A stretch of DNA of 53,547 nucleotides from an uncultured Muribaculaceae bacterium (GTDB lineage: Bacteria > Bacteroidota > Bacteroidia > Bacteroidales > Muribaculaceae), in assembly GCA_910584905.1 (NCBI GenBank), contig CAJUCQ010000012.1, forward strand, positions 1 to 53,547. Reading direction: 5' to 3'. The notes below the pieces were generated by a model that was not told where the DNA came from, ran no database searches, and saw only the letters and a program-made list of their open reading frames with translations. Shown piece by piece: positions 25,079 through 34,163 of this stretch. The first letter of the stretch is position 1, and the number at the start of each line of letters is the position of its first letter. Position numbers and translations under genes: made by a program.

Positions 25079-25163
25079 TTTTGTGAAATTATAACAGCCA
25101 GAAGCGAAAAAAAGTTCGGCGAGATAATATTTTTTCAAAAAAATTTTTTGTGAAATTATAACA
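25079..25163 (+). repeat. Two 18-bp direct repeats (67-bp spacing) upstream of plsC
   Basis: TTTTGTGAAATTATAACA occurs at 25079-25096 and 25146-25163. The bases after each copy are also similar (A-run, TCGGC, GAGAT), so this looks like an imperfect tandem duplication of about 67 bp. The core TGTGAAATTATAACA has partial dyad symmetry (TGT...ACA) reminiscent of a Crp/Fnr-type operator (inference). Just upstream, ACAAGACTTCTTGT (25060-25073) is a perfect 6-bp inverted repeat. The rest of the gap 24943-25228 is AT-rich, with short GC hairpins right after recG (CGATGC/GCATCG). Confidence 0.7.
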
Positions 25164-25215
25164 CGCCGCCACAAAAAAGAGGTCGGCCAAGAGATGAATT
25201 CTGAAAAAAAATTTC

Positions 25216-25223
25216 TATTTTTG
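25216..25223 (+). promoter_or_regulatory. plsC -7 box (TATTTTTG) five bases before the start codon
   Basis: TATTTTTG fits TAnnTTTG and is followed by C. The start codon is at 25229, so transcription would begin at or next to the A of ATG. No clear -33 TTTG is seen. Confidence 0.5.
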
Positions 25224-25228
25224 CGGAG

Positions 25229-25981
25229 ATGAAACTCATAGCCCTCCGATTGTATCAATTCCTGATAATGGCGCCGCTGTTGGCGGTGCTCACAGTAGTT
25301 GCCGCAGCACTCACGACCATAGGCAGCCTCGCCGGCGGCGGGCGCTTCTGGGGATACTGGCCGGCACATTTGTGGGCTCGCGCATTCTGCGTGCTCAGCC
25401 TTGTCAAGGTCAGCGTGGAAGGGCGCGAAAACATCTCCCCCAAGACGTCCTATGTGTTTGTGGCCAATCATCAGGGCGCCTACGACATCTTTTCGATTTA
25501 CGGTTATCTCAACCATGATTTCCGCTGGATGATGAAGAAAGGCCTTGAGCGTATCCCGCTTGTAGGCTACAGCTGCAAAGTGTCGGGGCATATCTACGTC
25601 GACAGCTCAAGTCCCGGGGCCACGCGCCGGACTATGGCCGAGGCCGAAGGCCGCCTTCGCGACGGCATGTCGGTGGTAGTGTTCCCGGAGGGGTCGCGCA
25701 CCCGCGACGGCCGGATGCACCGTTTCCGCCGCGGCGCCTATATGCTCGCTATGGAATTTTCGCTTCCCGTCGTGCCCATCACAATCGACGGCGCATACGA
25801 CATTCTCCCGCGGGGCGGATGGTTGCCGCGTCCGGGCCGGATTCGTCTGACAATCCACCGGCCTATCGAAGCGGAAAGCGACGGCCATGACCTTGACCGC
25901 CTCATGCGCGAAAGCTATGCGGCCATCGCATCCTCTCTCCCCTGCGAACCTGCGGAAGAAAACCGAAACTATCAGAACTAA
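25229..25981 (+). CDS. plsC: 1-acyl-sn-glycerol-3-phosphate acyltransferase
   Basis: Makes phosphatidic acid from lysophosphatidic acid at the inner membrane. 250 residues. One N-terminal hydrophobic segment (about residues 8-35) anchors it. The acyltransferase motifs are NHQGAYD near residue 80 (NH-x4-D), FPEGSRTRDG near 150 and VVPITIDGAYD. The start matches the usual N-terminus of Bacteroides homologues. The upstream gap carries two direct repeats and a -7 box almost at the ATG. galE follows after 43 bp. Confidence 0.95.
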   Translation: MKLIALRLYQFLIMAPLLAVLTVVAAALTTIGSLAGGGRFWGYWPAHLWARAFCVLSLVKVSVEGRENISPKTSYVFVANHQGAYDIFSIYGYLNHDFRWMMKKGLERIPLVGYSCKVSGHIYVDSSSPGATRRTMAEAEGRLRDGMSVVVFPEGSRTRDGRMHRFRRGAYMLAMEFSLPVVPITIDGAYDILPRGGWLPRPGRIRLTIHRPIEAESDGHDLDRLMRESYAAIASSLPCEPAEENRNYQN

Positions 25982-26024
25982 AACTACCCTCCTACATATT
26001 TTTATAAAATAATTGACAGGAACA

Positions 26025-27062
26025 ATGAATCGACCCGGAATTCTCGTAACCGGCGGCACGGGCTACATCGGCTCGCACACGACCGTCGAACTTATCAAAG
26101 CCGGCTATCACGTTGTCATCATCGACAACCTCAGCAACTCCAACGTCGCCGTCCTCGACGGCATTGAAGCCATCACCGGCGTTCGCCCCGACTTTGTCGA
26201 GGCAGACTGCACTGATATCAAAGCCCTCCGCGCGCTCTTCGAACAGTACACCGACATCAAAGGCATCATCAACTTCGCGGCAAGCAAGGCCGTAGGTGAA
26301 AGCGTGCAGAAACCACTGCTCTACTACCGCAATAACCTCAATACGCTCATGAATCTTCTTGAGTGCATGAGTGAATACAAGGTCGACGGCATCGTATTCT
26401 CGTCGTCGTGCACGGTTTACGGCGAACCCGACGATAACCCCGTAACCGAAAATTCGCCCATCAAACCGGCAACGTCGCCCTACGGCAACACGAAACAGAT
26501 TTCGGAAGAAATCATCGAGGACGTGATCCACTCGGGGGCTCCCTTCAAGAGTGTTATCCTGCGCTATTTCAACCCCGTCGGCGCTCACCCGTCGGCGCTC
26601 ATCGGCGAGCTTCCCAACGGCGTGCCTCAGAACCTCATCCCCTATCTCACGCAGACAGCCATCGGCATCCGCAAGGAACTTGCCGTGTTCGGCGACGACT
26701 ACAACACGCCCGACGGCTCGTGTATCCGCGACTTCATCAACGTCGTTGACCTCGCCAAAGCACACGTCACGGCTGTCGAACGCCTTATCGAAGACAAATG
26801 CGCCACTCCGGTCGAGATATTCAACCTCGGCACGGGCAACGGCGTGAGCGTGCTCGAACTCATCAACACCTTCGAAGAAGCCACCGGCGTCAAGGTGCCC
26901 TACCGCATCGCTCCCCGCCGCGAAGGCGACATCGAAAAAGTATGGGCCAACCCCACCCACGCCAACGAAGTTCTCGGATGGGTTGCCGACACCCCTCTTG
27001 CCGACACCATGCGCTCGGCTTGGAAGTGGCAGCTCGCTCTCCGCGAAAAAGGCATAATGTAA
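26025..27062 (+). CDS. galE: UDP-glucose 4-epimerase
   Basis: Interconverts UDP-glucose and UDP-galactose, supplying galactose for surface polysaccharides and the Leloir pathway. 345 residues from the ATG at 26025; a TTG 12 bp upstream is not needed. The Rossmann motif TGGTGYIGSH is at residues 7-16. The SDR catalytic pair is Tyr153 and Lys157 in SPYGNTK. RYFNPVGAH and DFINVVDLA are family motifs. The start is 43 bp after plsC. A GC-rich hairpin follows the stop. Confidence 0.96.
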   Translation: MNRPGILVTGGTGYIGSHTTVELIKAGYHVVIIDNLSNSNVAVLDGIEAITGVRPDFVEADCTDIKALRALFEQYTDIKGIINFAASKAVGESVQKPLLYYRNNLNTLMNLLECMSEYKVDGIVFSSSCTVYGEPDDNPVTENSPIKPATSPYGNTKQISEEIIEDVIHSGAPFKSVILRYFNPVGAHPSALIGELPNGVPQNLIPYLTQTAIGIRKELAVFGDDYNTPDGSCIRDFINVVDLAKAHVTAVERLIEDKCATPVEIFNLGTGNGVSVLELINTFEEATGVKVPYRIAPRREGDIEKVWANPTHANEVLGWVADTPLADTMRSAWKWQLALREKGIM

Positions 27063-27114
27063 GCGGCATCTGAATCCACCGCCGGGACAAAGACTTGCGG
27101 CGGCGGCAAAGCAC

Positions 27115-27149
27115 ACGGGCCGGAGACTGCGCAAGAGCCTCCGGCCCGT
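27115..27149 (+). terminator. GC-rich hairpin after galE, no T run
   Basis: ACGGGCCGGAG (27115-27125) pairs with CTCCGGCCCGT (27139-27149), an 11-bp perfect stem with a 13-nt loop. It lacks the T tract of a standard intrinsic terminator, so it may act as a weak terminator or an mRNA stabiliser. Confidence 0.5.
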
Positions 27150-27193
27150 CATGTAAACACCATCATATCACTGCAATATCCACTTACTTATCC

Positions 27194-28477
27194 ATGAAAA
27201 CAAAGCTTATGTTCGTCGGGCTGCTGTTAAGCGCACTAAACGTGTGCGCCCTCACGCCCCGCGAAGAAATCGAGGCCAATCCCCTCAAAGCCGGCGGAAT
27301 CTACCTCGCTTATCCGGCGGACGAAATCTCGTCCGTCGCATCCGAGCGCCCCAAAGGCTACACCCCCTTTTATCTGAGCCACTACGGACGCCACGGCTCG
27401 CGCTACCTTATCAGCGACCGCGATTACAGCGACATCATGGGCCTTCTGCGCGATGCGGCCTCGCACGACGCACTCACCCCCACAGGACTTGACGTGCTGA
27501 GCCGACTCGACACGGTATGGATCGAAGCCGAAGGCCGCGGAGGCGAGCTCACGCCTCTCGGCACGCGTCAGCACCGCAACATCGCACGCCGCGCGGCCAC
27601 GGCTTTTCCCGAGATATTCAAAGGTGATGACGCAGAAGTCACGGCGGCATCTACCGTAATCATGCGCTGCGCACACTCAATGTTCGCATTCATGGAAGGG
27701 CTTAAGGAATTGAATCCCCACCTCGACATCGCCCGCGAATCATCCGAGCGCCACATGGTCTACCTCAATTACCACAGCCCCGAATCGGGTCCGTACAGCA
27801 GCCACGAAGGGCCGTGGTATCAGGACTACAAGCGCTTCAAGGCCAAGAACACGCGCCCCGAGCGCCTGATGGCTCTGCTGTTCAAAGACAAGGGCTACGT
27901 GAAGCATCACGTCGACCAAGAGCGCCTTATGTGGCAACTCTACTGGCTCGCCGTCGATATGCAGAACATGGAGACCCCCGTCAGCTTCATGGACCTTTTC
28001 ACCACCGACGAGCTCTACGGACTCTGGGAAACGGCCAATTTCAATTTTTACGCATGCAACTCGTCGTATCCCCTCGCCAACGGCGAGCACACGGCCAACG
28101 CGCGCAATCTCGTGGGAGATTTCCTGAGCAAAGCCGATGCCTGCATTTCGGGGCGCCGCCACGGTGCAAGCCTGCGTTTCGGCCACGACGGCAATATCAT
28201 TCCGCTCACCGCGCTCCTTAAAATCGATGGTTGCCACTCGGACGCCATCGAGCCGGAAGACCTCGCCGCCGGAGGATATGCCAATTTCCGCATATCCCCT
28301 ATGGCCTCCAACCTGCAGATGATATTCTTCCGCAACAATAAGAATGCCGACGATATCCTCGTGCGTGTGCTTCTCAACGAAAAACCGGCGACACTGCCGA
28401 TTGAGTCGGCAGGCTCCGGATTGTACAGCTGGAGCGTGCTGCGGCCCTATCTTGCTGGGATTGCCTGCGCCGACTGA
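27194..28477 (+). CDS. Secreted histidine-type phosphatase (acid phosphatase/phytase-like)
   Basis: 427 residues from ATG 27194; the longer frame back to 27095 overlaps the hairpin and is not credible. Residues 1-19 are a signal peptide (MKTKLMFVGLLLSALNVCA), so the enzyme acts in the periplasm or outside. The phosphohistidine motif is HYGRHGSRY with Arg66-His67-Gly68. The acid/base end is RFGHDGNIIP with His331-Asp332. The family hydrolyses phosphate esters, including phytate and inositol phosphates in some members. The HD pair distinguishes it from MINPP-type phytases, which carry HAE. The substrate is therefore open. It is followed by a strong terminator shared with the convergent operon. 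Confidence 0.9.
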   Translation: MKTKLMFVGLLLSALNVCALTPREEIEANPLKAGGIYLAYPADEISSVASERPKGYTPFYLSHYGRHGSRYLISDRDYSDIMGLLRDAASHDALTPTGLDVLSRLDTVWIEAEGRGGELTPLGTRQHRNIARRAATAFPEIFKGDDAEVTAASTVIMRCAHSMFAFMEGLKELNPHLDIARESSERHMVYLNYHSPESGPYSSHEGPWYQDYKRFKAKNTRPERLMALLFKDKGYVKHHVDQERLMWQLYWLAVDMQNMETPVSFMDLFTTDELYGLWETANFNFYACNSSYPLANGEHTANARNLVGDFLSKADACISGRRHGASLRFGHDGNIIPLTALLKIDGCHSDAIEPEDLAAGGYANFRISPMASNLQMIFFRNNKNADDILVRVLLNEKPATLPIESAGSGLYSWSVLRPYLAGIACAD

Positions 28478-28482
28478 TATTC

Positions 28483-28528
28483 AGGCCGGATTTGAGTCCA
28501 TATGCGATGCCTCGAATCCGGCCTTTTT
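28483..28528 (+). terminator. Strong terminator between convergent phosphatase and SusCD operon
   Basis: AGGCCGGATTTGAG (28483-28496) pairs with CTCGAATCCGGCCT (28511-28524) over 14 bp with one wobble and is followed by five T. It ends the phosphatase transcript. The stem can also act on the minus-strand operon, although no equally good T run is seen on that side. Confidence 0.9.
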
Positions 28529-28550
28529 GTGTACATACGCGGGCGGCAGC

Positions 28551-29153
28551 TCAGTCGCCGCAACTGTCGAGTCCAAGCTGCACGGCCTCATCACCCTCAT
28601 CGCGGGCGGAGCACTCTTGCCGCGGCGGAATGCGCTTGATAAAGCGAGCCGGATTTCCGGCCACGATTGTATCGGGGGCGACATCCTTAGTCACAACGCT
28701 TGCGGCCCCGACCACGGCATTGTCGCCGACCGACACGCCGGGGAGAATCGTGGCACCGGCACCAATCCACGCATTTTTGCCGATATACACCGGCTTGCAC
28801 GTGATGACCTGACGCTCGTAGAGGTCGTGATTATTGGAAATAAGCTGCACGTTTGCGGCTATCATGGCCCCGTCATCAATTGTGATGCCTCCGGCCGACA
28901 TCATGAGGCATCCGGGCATTACGAAGACATTACGGCCAATCTTCACCATGTGAGGTCTGACGGCCACAAGAGGCGTCGCAACGCGGCTACCGTCGCCAAT
29001 CCCCGGGAAAATGCGACGCATCAGCGAGTCATACTCCGCAGTTCCGGGCATTGTGTGGTTGAATCTGAATATGAGCTGAGCCTGCTCGGCGGCAAGAGCC
29101 AGCTCGGCTTCAGTCTGCTTTGTCACGTCGATTCGTACTTCATTCATTTCCAT
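28551..29153 (-). CDS. Hexapeptide-repeat O-acetyltransferase (maltose/galactoside type)
   Basis: 200 residues. The C-terminal two thirds are left-handed beta-helix repeats: IGRNVFVMPGC, GGITIDDGAMIAANVQL, then IGKNAWIGAGATILPGVSVG and ending AGNPARFIKRI. His in NNHDLYERQ is the usual catalytic His of the maltose/galactoside acetyltransferase group, with the PVYIG acetyl-CoA motif next to it. It should move acetyl from acetyl-CoA to a sugar or similar hydroxyl. It starts 3 bp after the SusD stop, so it belongs to the SusCD operon, which suggests that it acts on the imported sugar (inference). A tail of about 20 acidic residues follows the helix. Confidence 0.9.
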   Translation of the reverse strand: MEMNEVRIDVTKQTEAELALAAEQAQLIFRFNHTMPGTAEYDSLMRRIFPGIGDGSRVATPLVAVRPHMVKIGRNVFVMPGCLMMSAGGITIDDGAMIAANVQLISNNHDLYERQVITCKPVYIGKNAWIGAGATILPGVSVGDNAVVGAASVVTKDVAPDTIVAGNPARFIKRIPPRQECSARDEGDEAVQLGLDSCGD

Positions 29154-29156
29154 GTA

Positions 29157-30902
29157 TTACCATCCTTGGTTTTGTGTGAGATTGAGGTTGCGCTCCATTT
29201 CGACGAGCGGTATCGGCCACAACTCGTGGCGCGGCTGATATGAGCGGGTGTACATCAGGTCGCCGAATATGTCGGTGGCGTTCTTTACCGATTTTTCAAG
29301 CATGCCCCAGCGACGCAAGTCCCAGTATCGCTGTCCTTCTCCCGCGAGTTCAAAAGCCCGTTCACGTCTGATGCGGTCAGCCATATCGTCGTGCCCGGCG
29401 ACGGCAAGCCACTGCGCTCCGCTGTTAAGTCCCGGCATACCGACGCGCTCACGGATTTTGTTGACTTCCGCCACCGCCTCATCGACAGCCCCGGTTTCGT
29501 TGTAAGCCTCGGCGAGCATAAGTATCACATCGCCCAGACGGATAAGCGGGAATTCGTAGGGCGTACGGTTGTACTCACCCCAGTATCCGTCGAGATTGCC
29601 GGTAGGTATCCACTTGCGCCAGAAATAAGAGTTCCAGCCTTCGGAGTTGCGGATGAATGCCATTGCTTCCATCGGCGCGCCGCCTTTGGTCGGGTCGGCA
29701 AGCACAAACTGTTTATCCATCGGGTTGGAGCCGGCATCGGTGCCGAGATAATGCGAGTACGGAGTTATCACGTTCAGACACAGCCGAGGGTCGCGCTGAC
29801 GGTAGGCATCCATCACTTTTGTGGTGTCACACTCCAGCAGGTCGGTCACTTTTGTGCTTCCCTGATCAATAGCCACGCTCATATACTTGCGGCGCACCTC
29901 CGGGCCGCCGGAGGTGAACCCGGGGAAAACATCGTCCCAGCTGAACGGAGAGCCGTCGAGGTTCTCGTACATGTCCACAAGCGTGGTTGACGGAACGATG
30001 CAGTTGCCGGCTATCAGCCTCATGGTGGATTTGTTGCCGAAATATCCGACGATGTTCAGTGCATAACCTGCGGTGTTGCCGTCGATTGACTGTATGGAGA
30101 ATATCATTTCGGGGCTGTGGTTGCCATTATATAAGCGGAAAAGCTCATTATAATCGGGATGCAGGGAGTAGCCGTAGTTGTTGCTTTTGTTATAGACTAT
30201 CTCCTCAAAATCGGCGATAGCCTCGTTCCATTGGCGGTTAAAAAGATAGACCTTGCCTCGAAGAGCGTAAGCCGCTCCCTTTGTGGCGCGCCCGAGGTCG
30301 GCCGCATCCCAGCTTACGGGGAGTTTGGCGATAGCGTCGGTGAGGTCGTCGATTACATGCTGACGAATTTCGTCGGCAGAGCTGCGGGGCGAGTCGAGAT
30401 TTGCGAACTGCTCGTTTATATCGCAACTCTCATCATAATACGGCACACCGCCCCAACAGTTGAGCATACGGAAATAAGCCATAGCGCGAAGAAACTTCGC
30501 CTCGCCTGTGACACGGTCGATGGTCTGCTGACTGATCGGCATGTTCTTTACATTGCGAATGACCGTGTTTGAGCGGTGCACCAGCTCATAGAGATATTGC
30601 CAGTGGTTCTGCACGCCTGAGTTGTTGGATGCGAAAGATGTGCCCCGCGAGATATCCGACCACGGCGTTGTGCCGTCGGCGAGGTCGGTGCACATGTCGA
30701 AAGTGAATTCAAGGCCGAAGCACCAGTCGGCTTTCATCGCGGCATACAGCCCGACTGCGGCCTGACGCGCATGGTCTTCGGTCTGCCAAAACGTTTGTCC
30801 CGACATCTGGTCGCCGGGCGTATAGTCAAGGCTTTCGCATCCGCTCAATGTTGCGGCCAAGGCAATGAAGCCTGCCATGTATTTTGTCTTCATATTATTC
30901 AT
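29157..30902 (-). CDS. susD: SusD/RagB family surface lipoprotein
   Basis: 581 residues; start at 30902 or the second ATG at 30893. Signal peptide with lipobox LSGC, so it is anchored in the outer membrane and faces outwards. It has the SusD pattern: N-terminal CESLDYTPGD and FWQTEDHARQAAVGLYAA, TPR-like helices, and the C-terminal block RRERAFELAGEGQRYWDLRRWG followed by HELWPIPL. SusD proteins cap the SusC channel and bind the glycan ligand. The gap to susC is 3 bp, and the next gene, an acetyltransferase, also starts 3 bp on. The ligand cannot be deduced. No glycoside hydrolase or SusE/F is nearby. Confidence 0.96.
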   Translation of the reverse strand: MNNMKTKYMAGFIALAATLSGCESLDYTPGDQMSGQTFWQTEDHARQAAVGLYAAMKADWCFGLEFTFDMCTDLADGTTPWSDISRGTSFASNNSGVQNHWQYLYELVHRSNTVIRNVKNMPISQQTIDRVTGEAKFLRAMAYFRMLNCWGGVPYYDESCDINEQFANLDSPRSSADEIRQHVIDDLTDAIAKLPVSWDAADLGRATKGAAYALRGKVYLFNRQWNEAIADFEEIVYNKSNNYGYSLHPDYNELFRLYNGNHSPEMIFSIQSIDGNTAGYALNIVGYFGNKSTMRLIAGNCIVPSTTLVDMYENLDGSPFSWDDVFPGFTSGGPEVRRKYMSVAIDQGSTKVTDLLECDTTKVMDAYRQRDPRLCLNVITPYSHYLGTDAGSNPMDKQFVLADPTKGGAPMEAMAFIRNSEGWNSYFWRKWIPTGNLDGYWGEYNRTPYEFPLIRLGDVILMLAEAYNETGAVDEAVAEVNKIRERVGMPGLNSGAQWLAVAGHDDMADRIRRERAFELAGEGQRYWDLRRWGMLEKSVKNATDIFGDLMYTRSYQPRHELWPIPLVEMERNLNLTQNQGW

Positions 30903-30905
30903 CGG

Positions 30906-33900
30906 TTAAAAGGAAACATTAAGGCCTACGGAGTACTGGCGGACGGCCGGATACCCCACATTGGCGCCGACCTCAGGGTCGAATCCCGGGAAATCGGTTA
31001 TTGTGAAGAGGTTGTCGATACTGGCATATACTTTCAGGTTCTCGACAAAGAATTTTTTGGTAATCTTTTTCGGCACCGTGTAACCCAGCTGTATATTCTT
31101 GCATCGGAAATAAGCGGCGTTATGCACGAAAGCGTCGCTGGCAATGTTGTTTTTGCCGTTGGCATTGTTGCGCAGGATGGGATACTTCGAGTTGTAGGGG
31201 TTTTCGGGGGTCCATGCGTTGTCGGTTATATCTTTGATGAGCGACTGCCCCATGACCGTCACGAAGCGGAATGCCTGATTGTTGTAGTAGACCTGATGGT
31301 TGCCGACGCCTTGGAAGAGAACACTGAAATCAAAGCCGTTCCATGCCAGGCCGAGGTTGGCTCCATAGGAGAGGCGCGGCAATGTTCCATAACCAATCTC
31401 TACGCGGTCGTTCGTGTCAAGTTTACCGTCGCCGTTGGCATCACGATACAGGAAGTCGCCGAGTTCCGGCCGCTGATATGTGGCAAAATAATCCGGGTTC
31501 TTATCCACGAGCGACTGAACATAGTCGAGGTCGGCCCGGTCGCGCACAATACGGTCGACCGTTATCACATAAAGCTGATTGATGGGTTTGCCTTCCTGAG
31601 TCTTATAGACTCCGCTTATCGACGAGACGTCGCCTTGGAATTTTGTGACCTTGTTGTTCACAAAACCCATATTGAAGCCCACGTGATATGAAACCCTTCC
31701 GATGCGGTCGTTCCAGCGCAAGTCGAGTTCAAAGCCCTTGTTATTCACCTCGCCTGCGTTACGGTTGGGGACTGTGCTCGTGCCGTGCTCCAGCGGTGCC
31801 GGCAGCGATATGAGGATGCCTTTAGTGTCTTTGTTATAGATGTCGACGGTGCCTCCAAGACGGTTGTTGAGGAACGAAAAGTCGATGCCGATATTTGTCA
31901 TATATGTCTTTTCCCAAGTCAGCGCGGGGTTGGCAAGCACCGTCTGTGCAAGACCGCCGGCGATATTGCCGTTGAGAATATAATTGGCTGTGGCAAAAAG
32001 CGACTGGTACATATAGTAGCTCGTTGTGGCGTTGTTCCCAAGAGAGCCATACGATGCACGCAGTTTCAACTGATTGAGCCACGACGAGGACGCCTGCATG
32101 AATTTTTCTTCCGAAATCCGCCATGCCGCGGACACGGAGGGGAAGTAACCCCAGCGATGGCCGGGGGCGAATTTCGACGAACCGTCGGCCCGCAGATTTG
32201 CCTCAAGCAGGTAGCGGTTATCCCAGTTGAGATTTATTCGGCCGAAATATGAGCGCATGGCCCACTCGTTGTAGTTGCCTGTTATGTTTCCGTTGGTCAT
32301 TCCGGCGTCAATCGCCCCCAAGGAGGGGTCGACGAGGTCGTATTTGATGTAATAGTCCTGGTCGTATTTGTTATACTCCTGACTCATGCCAGCAAAGAGG
32401 TCTACTCCGAGCTTGCTGACATTGAACTTATACAAGGCCGTAAGTCCCGACGAACGGAACGTGTTTTTATAATTATAGCGGCGGATATAGGTCCGCACGA
32501 CGCCCTCGCGAATCAGCACCGGGCCGTCGAATGTGAAGCGGAACAAGTCGCGGTCGGTCAGATGGTGCTCGATATTGCGTTCCCAAAAGTTATACGAAAA
32601 CGAGCCTTGTACGGTCAGCCCCTTGACGGGCATGACGCGCGCGTAGAGTTTCATCACCGAGCGCTTGGTCTTTGTCGGGTAATCAGTGTCATAGAACCAC
32701 TGGCGACGGTAGGGATTGAAATTGCTCACGTTTTCCTCCTCGGGATTCTGGATGCCGCCATACAGCCCTGTCGCCGGGTCGTAGAGCGTCATGCCCGGAA
32801 CGGTGTTGAACGCGCCGGAGCCGAAAATGACATCACCTCCGGCCGCGGCATTTTCCGACGACGGGTTGTTTTCGTCGATATATCCGAACAGATTTGTGCC
32901 GACGCTCAGCCACGGCTTGATGTTCACATCAATGTTGGAGCGGAGTTGATAGCGCTTGTAATCGGTATAATATATCATGCCGGGATTGTTGACATATCCC
33001 AGCGAAATGTTGTATTTTACAGTCTTGGAGCCTCCGGCCACGGACAGGTTGTGGTTCTGCACCACCGACGGATTTCGGTAGATATGGTCCTGCCAGTCGG
33101 TGTTGGGATAGACCGTCGGATTACGCCCCGCATCGTTTCGCCATTCGTCAATCTTGCCCTGCGAGAAGCGTGGAGCCTGCCCGTTGGCGACGAGTCCGGC
33201 GTTCTGAATCTCCATGAAGTCGGCATAGTCGGTCACGAGGTTAAGCCGCTTGGCAACGGTCTCGAACGAAACATTGCCGCTGTATGTCACCCTCGGGGCA
33301 CGCTCCGACCCGTGGCGCGTCGTCACGAGTATCACGCCGTTTGCCGCGCGCGAGCCGTAAATGGCCGCCGAGGCCGCGTCCTTCAATATTGATATATTCT
33401 CGATGTCCTGCGGATTTATGTCACTGAGGGCAATGCCCGTCATGCCGTCGACAACCACAAGCGGTGCGGCGTCGTTGAGCGTGCCCTGCCCTCTCACCAG
33501 AATGCTTTGGGCCTCAAATCCGGGAGTGTTGCCTCCGGAGTTTGTCACCGTCAGCCCCGCGGCAAGTCCCGCAAGAGCGTTTGCGGCATTGGTTATTGGG
33601 CGGTCTTCAAGAGCATCGGCGCTTACGGAGGAAACGGCGCCGGTAAGATTCACCTTTTTCTGAGTGGCATAGCCCACGACAACCACTTCGTCGAGCAACG
33701 CACGGTTGATGCGCATGGTGATGGAATAGTCGCTCTTGTCAGGCGTGACACTTGTCTCCACGGGCATGTAGCCGACATACGACACCTGAAGAGTGCATTT
33801 GCCGGGGACACCGCCTATAGTGAAGTTGCCGTCAATGTCGGTGACGGCATTCAGTTTGACATTATCTTTGACACTCACGGTGGCTCCTATTATTGATTGG

Positions 33901-34106
33901 CCTTTACGGTCTCTTACCGTGCCGCTGATTGTCCGCGAGTCTGCGGTCGGCGCAGGGCCGGACACGGAGTCGCGGACAGCGGAGGCATAACCGGCCGCGG
34001 CGGTCGCCTGACCTGACGCGTCGTCGCCGGGCGTCTGCGACATTGCCGCCGACGCGCCGAATGTGAGCATAATGAATGAAGGTAAAAGTATCTTCATGAA
34101 TAGCAT
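30906..34106 (-). CDS. susC: SusC/RagA family TonB-linked outer-membrane transporter
   Basis: 1066 residues (an alternative ATG at 34097 gives three fewer). Signal peptide ending near SAAMSQ. Next comes a carboxypeptidase-regulatory-like domain (about 57-130: ISGTVRDRKGQSIIGATVSV). The TonB plug contains DEVVVVGYATQKKVNLTGAV, VRGQGTLNDAAPLVVVDGM and KDAASAAIYGSRAANGVILV. The 22-strand barrel runs to the C-terminal Phe (SVGLNVSF). It imports an oligosaccharide or similar ligand using the proton-motive force via TonB. No FecR-like N-terminal signalling extension is seen. It lies between a coiled-coil lipoprotein gene upstream (57 bp) and susD (3 bp). Confidence 0.97.
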   Translation of the reverse strand: MLFMKILLPSFIMLTFGASAAMSQTPGDDASGQATAAAGYASAVRDSVSGPAPTADSRTISGTVRDRKGQSIIGATVSVKDNVKLNAVTDIDGNFTIGGVPGKCTLQVSYVGYMPVETSVTPDKSDYSITMRINRALLDEVVVVGYATQKKVNLTGAVSSVSADALEDRPITNAANALAGLAAGLTVTNSGGNTPGFEAQSILVRGQGTLNDAAPLVVVDGMTGIALSDINPQDIENISILKDAASAAIYGSRAANGVILVTTRHGSERAPRVTYSGNVSFETVAKRLNLVTDYADFMEIQNAGLVANGQAPRFSQGKIDEWRNDAGRNPTVYPNTDWQDHIYRNPSVVQNHNLSVAGGSKTVKYNISLGYVNNPGMIYYTDYKRYQLRSNIDVNIKPWLSVGTNLFGYIDENNPSSENAAAGGDVIFGSGAFNTVPGMTLYDPATGLYGGIQNPEEENVSNFNPYRRQWFYDTDYPTKTKRSVMKLYARVMPVKGLTVQGSFSYNFWERNIEHHLTDRDLFRFTFDGPVLIREGVVRTYIRRYNYKNTFRSSGLTALYKFNVSKLGVDLFAGMSQEYNKYDQDYYIKYDLVDPSLGAIDAGMTNGNITGNYNEWAMRSYFGRINLNWDNRYLLEANLRADGSSKFAPGHRWGYFPSVSAAWRISEEKFMQASSSWLNQLKLRASYGSLGNNATTSYYMYQSLFATANYILNGNIAGGLAQTVLANPALTWEKTYMTNIGIDFSFLNNRLGGTVDIYNKDTKGILISLPAPLEHGTSTVPNRNAGEVNNKGFELDLRWNDRIGRVSYHVGFNMGFVNNKVTKFQGDVSSISGVYKTQEGKPINQLYVITVDRIVRDRADLDYVQSLVDKNPDYFATYQRPELGDFLYRDANGDGKLDTNDRVEIGYGTLPRLSYGANLGLAWNGFDFSVLFQGVGNHQVYYNNQAFRFVTVMGQSLIKDITDNAWTPENPYNSKYPILRNNANGKNNIASDAFVHNAAYFRCKNIQLGYTVPKKITKKFFVENLKVYASIDNLFTITDFPGFDPEVGANVGYPAVRQYSVGLNVSF

Positions 34107-34163
34107 ATGTGATTTCGAATTATATATCTGGCAGATAGTCGGCCTCTGTGATGGCGAGCAGCT

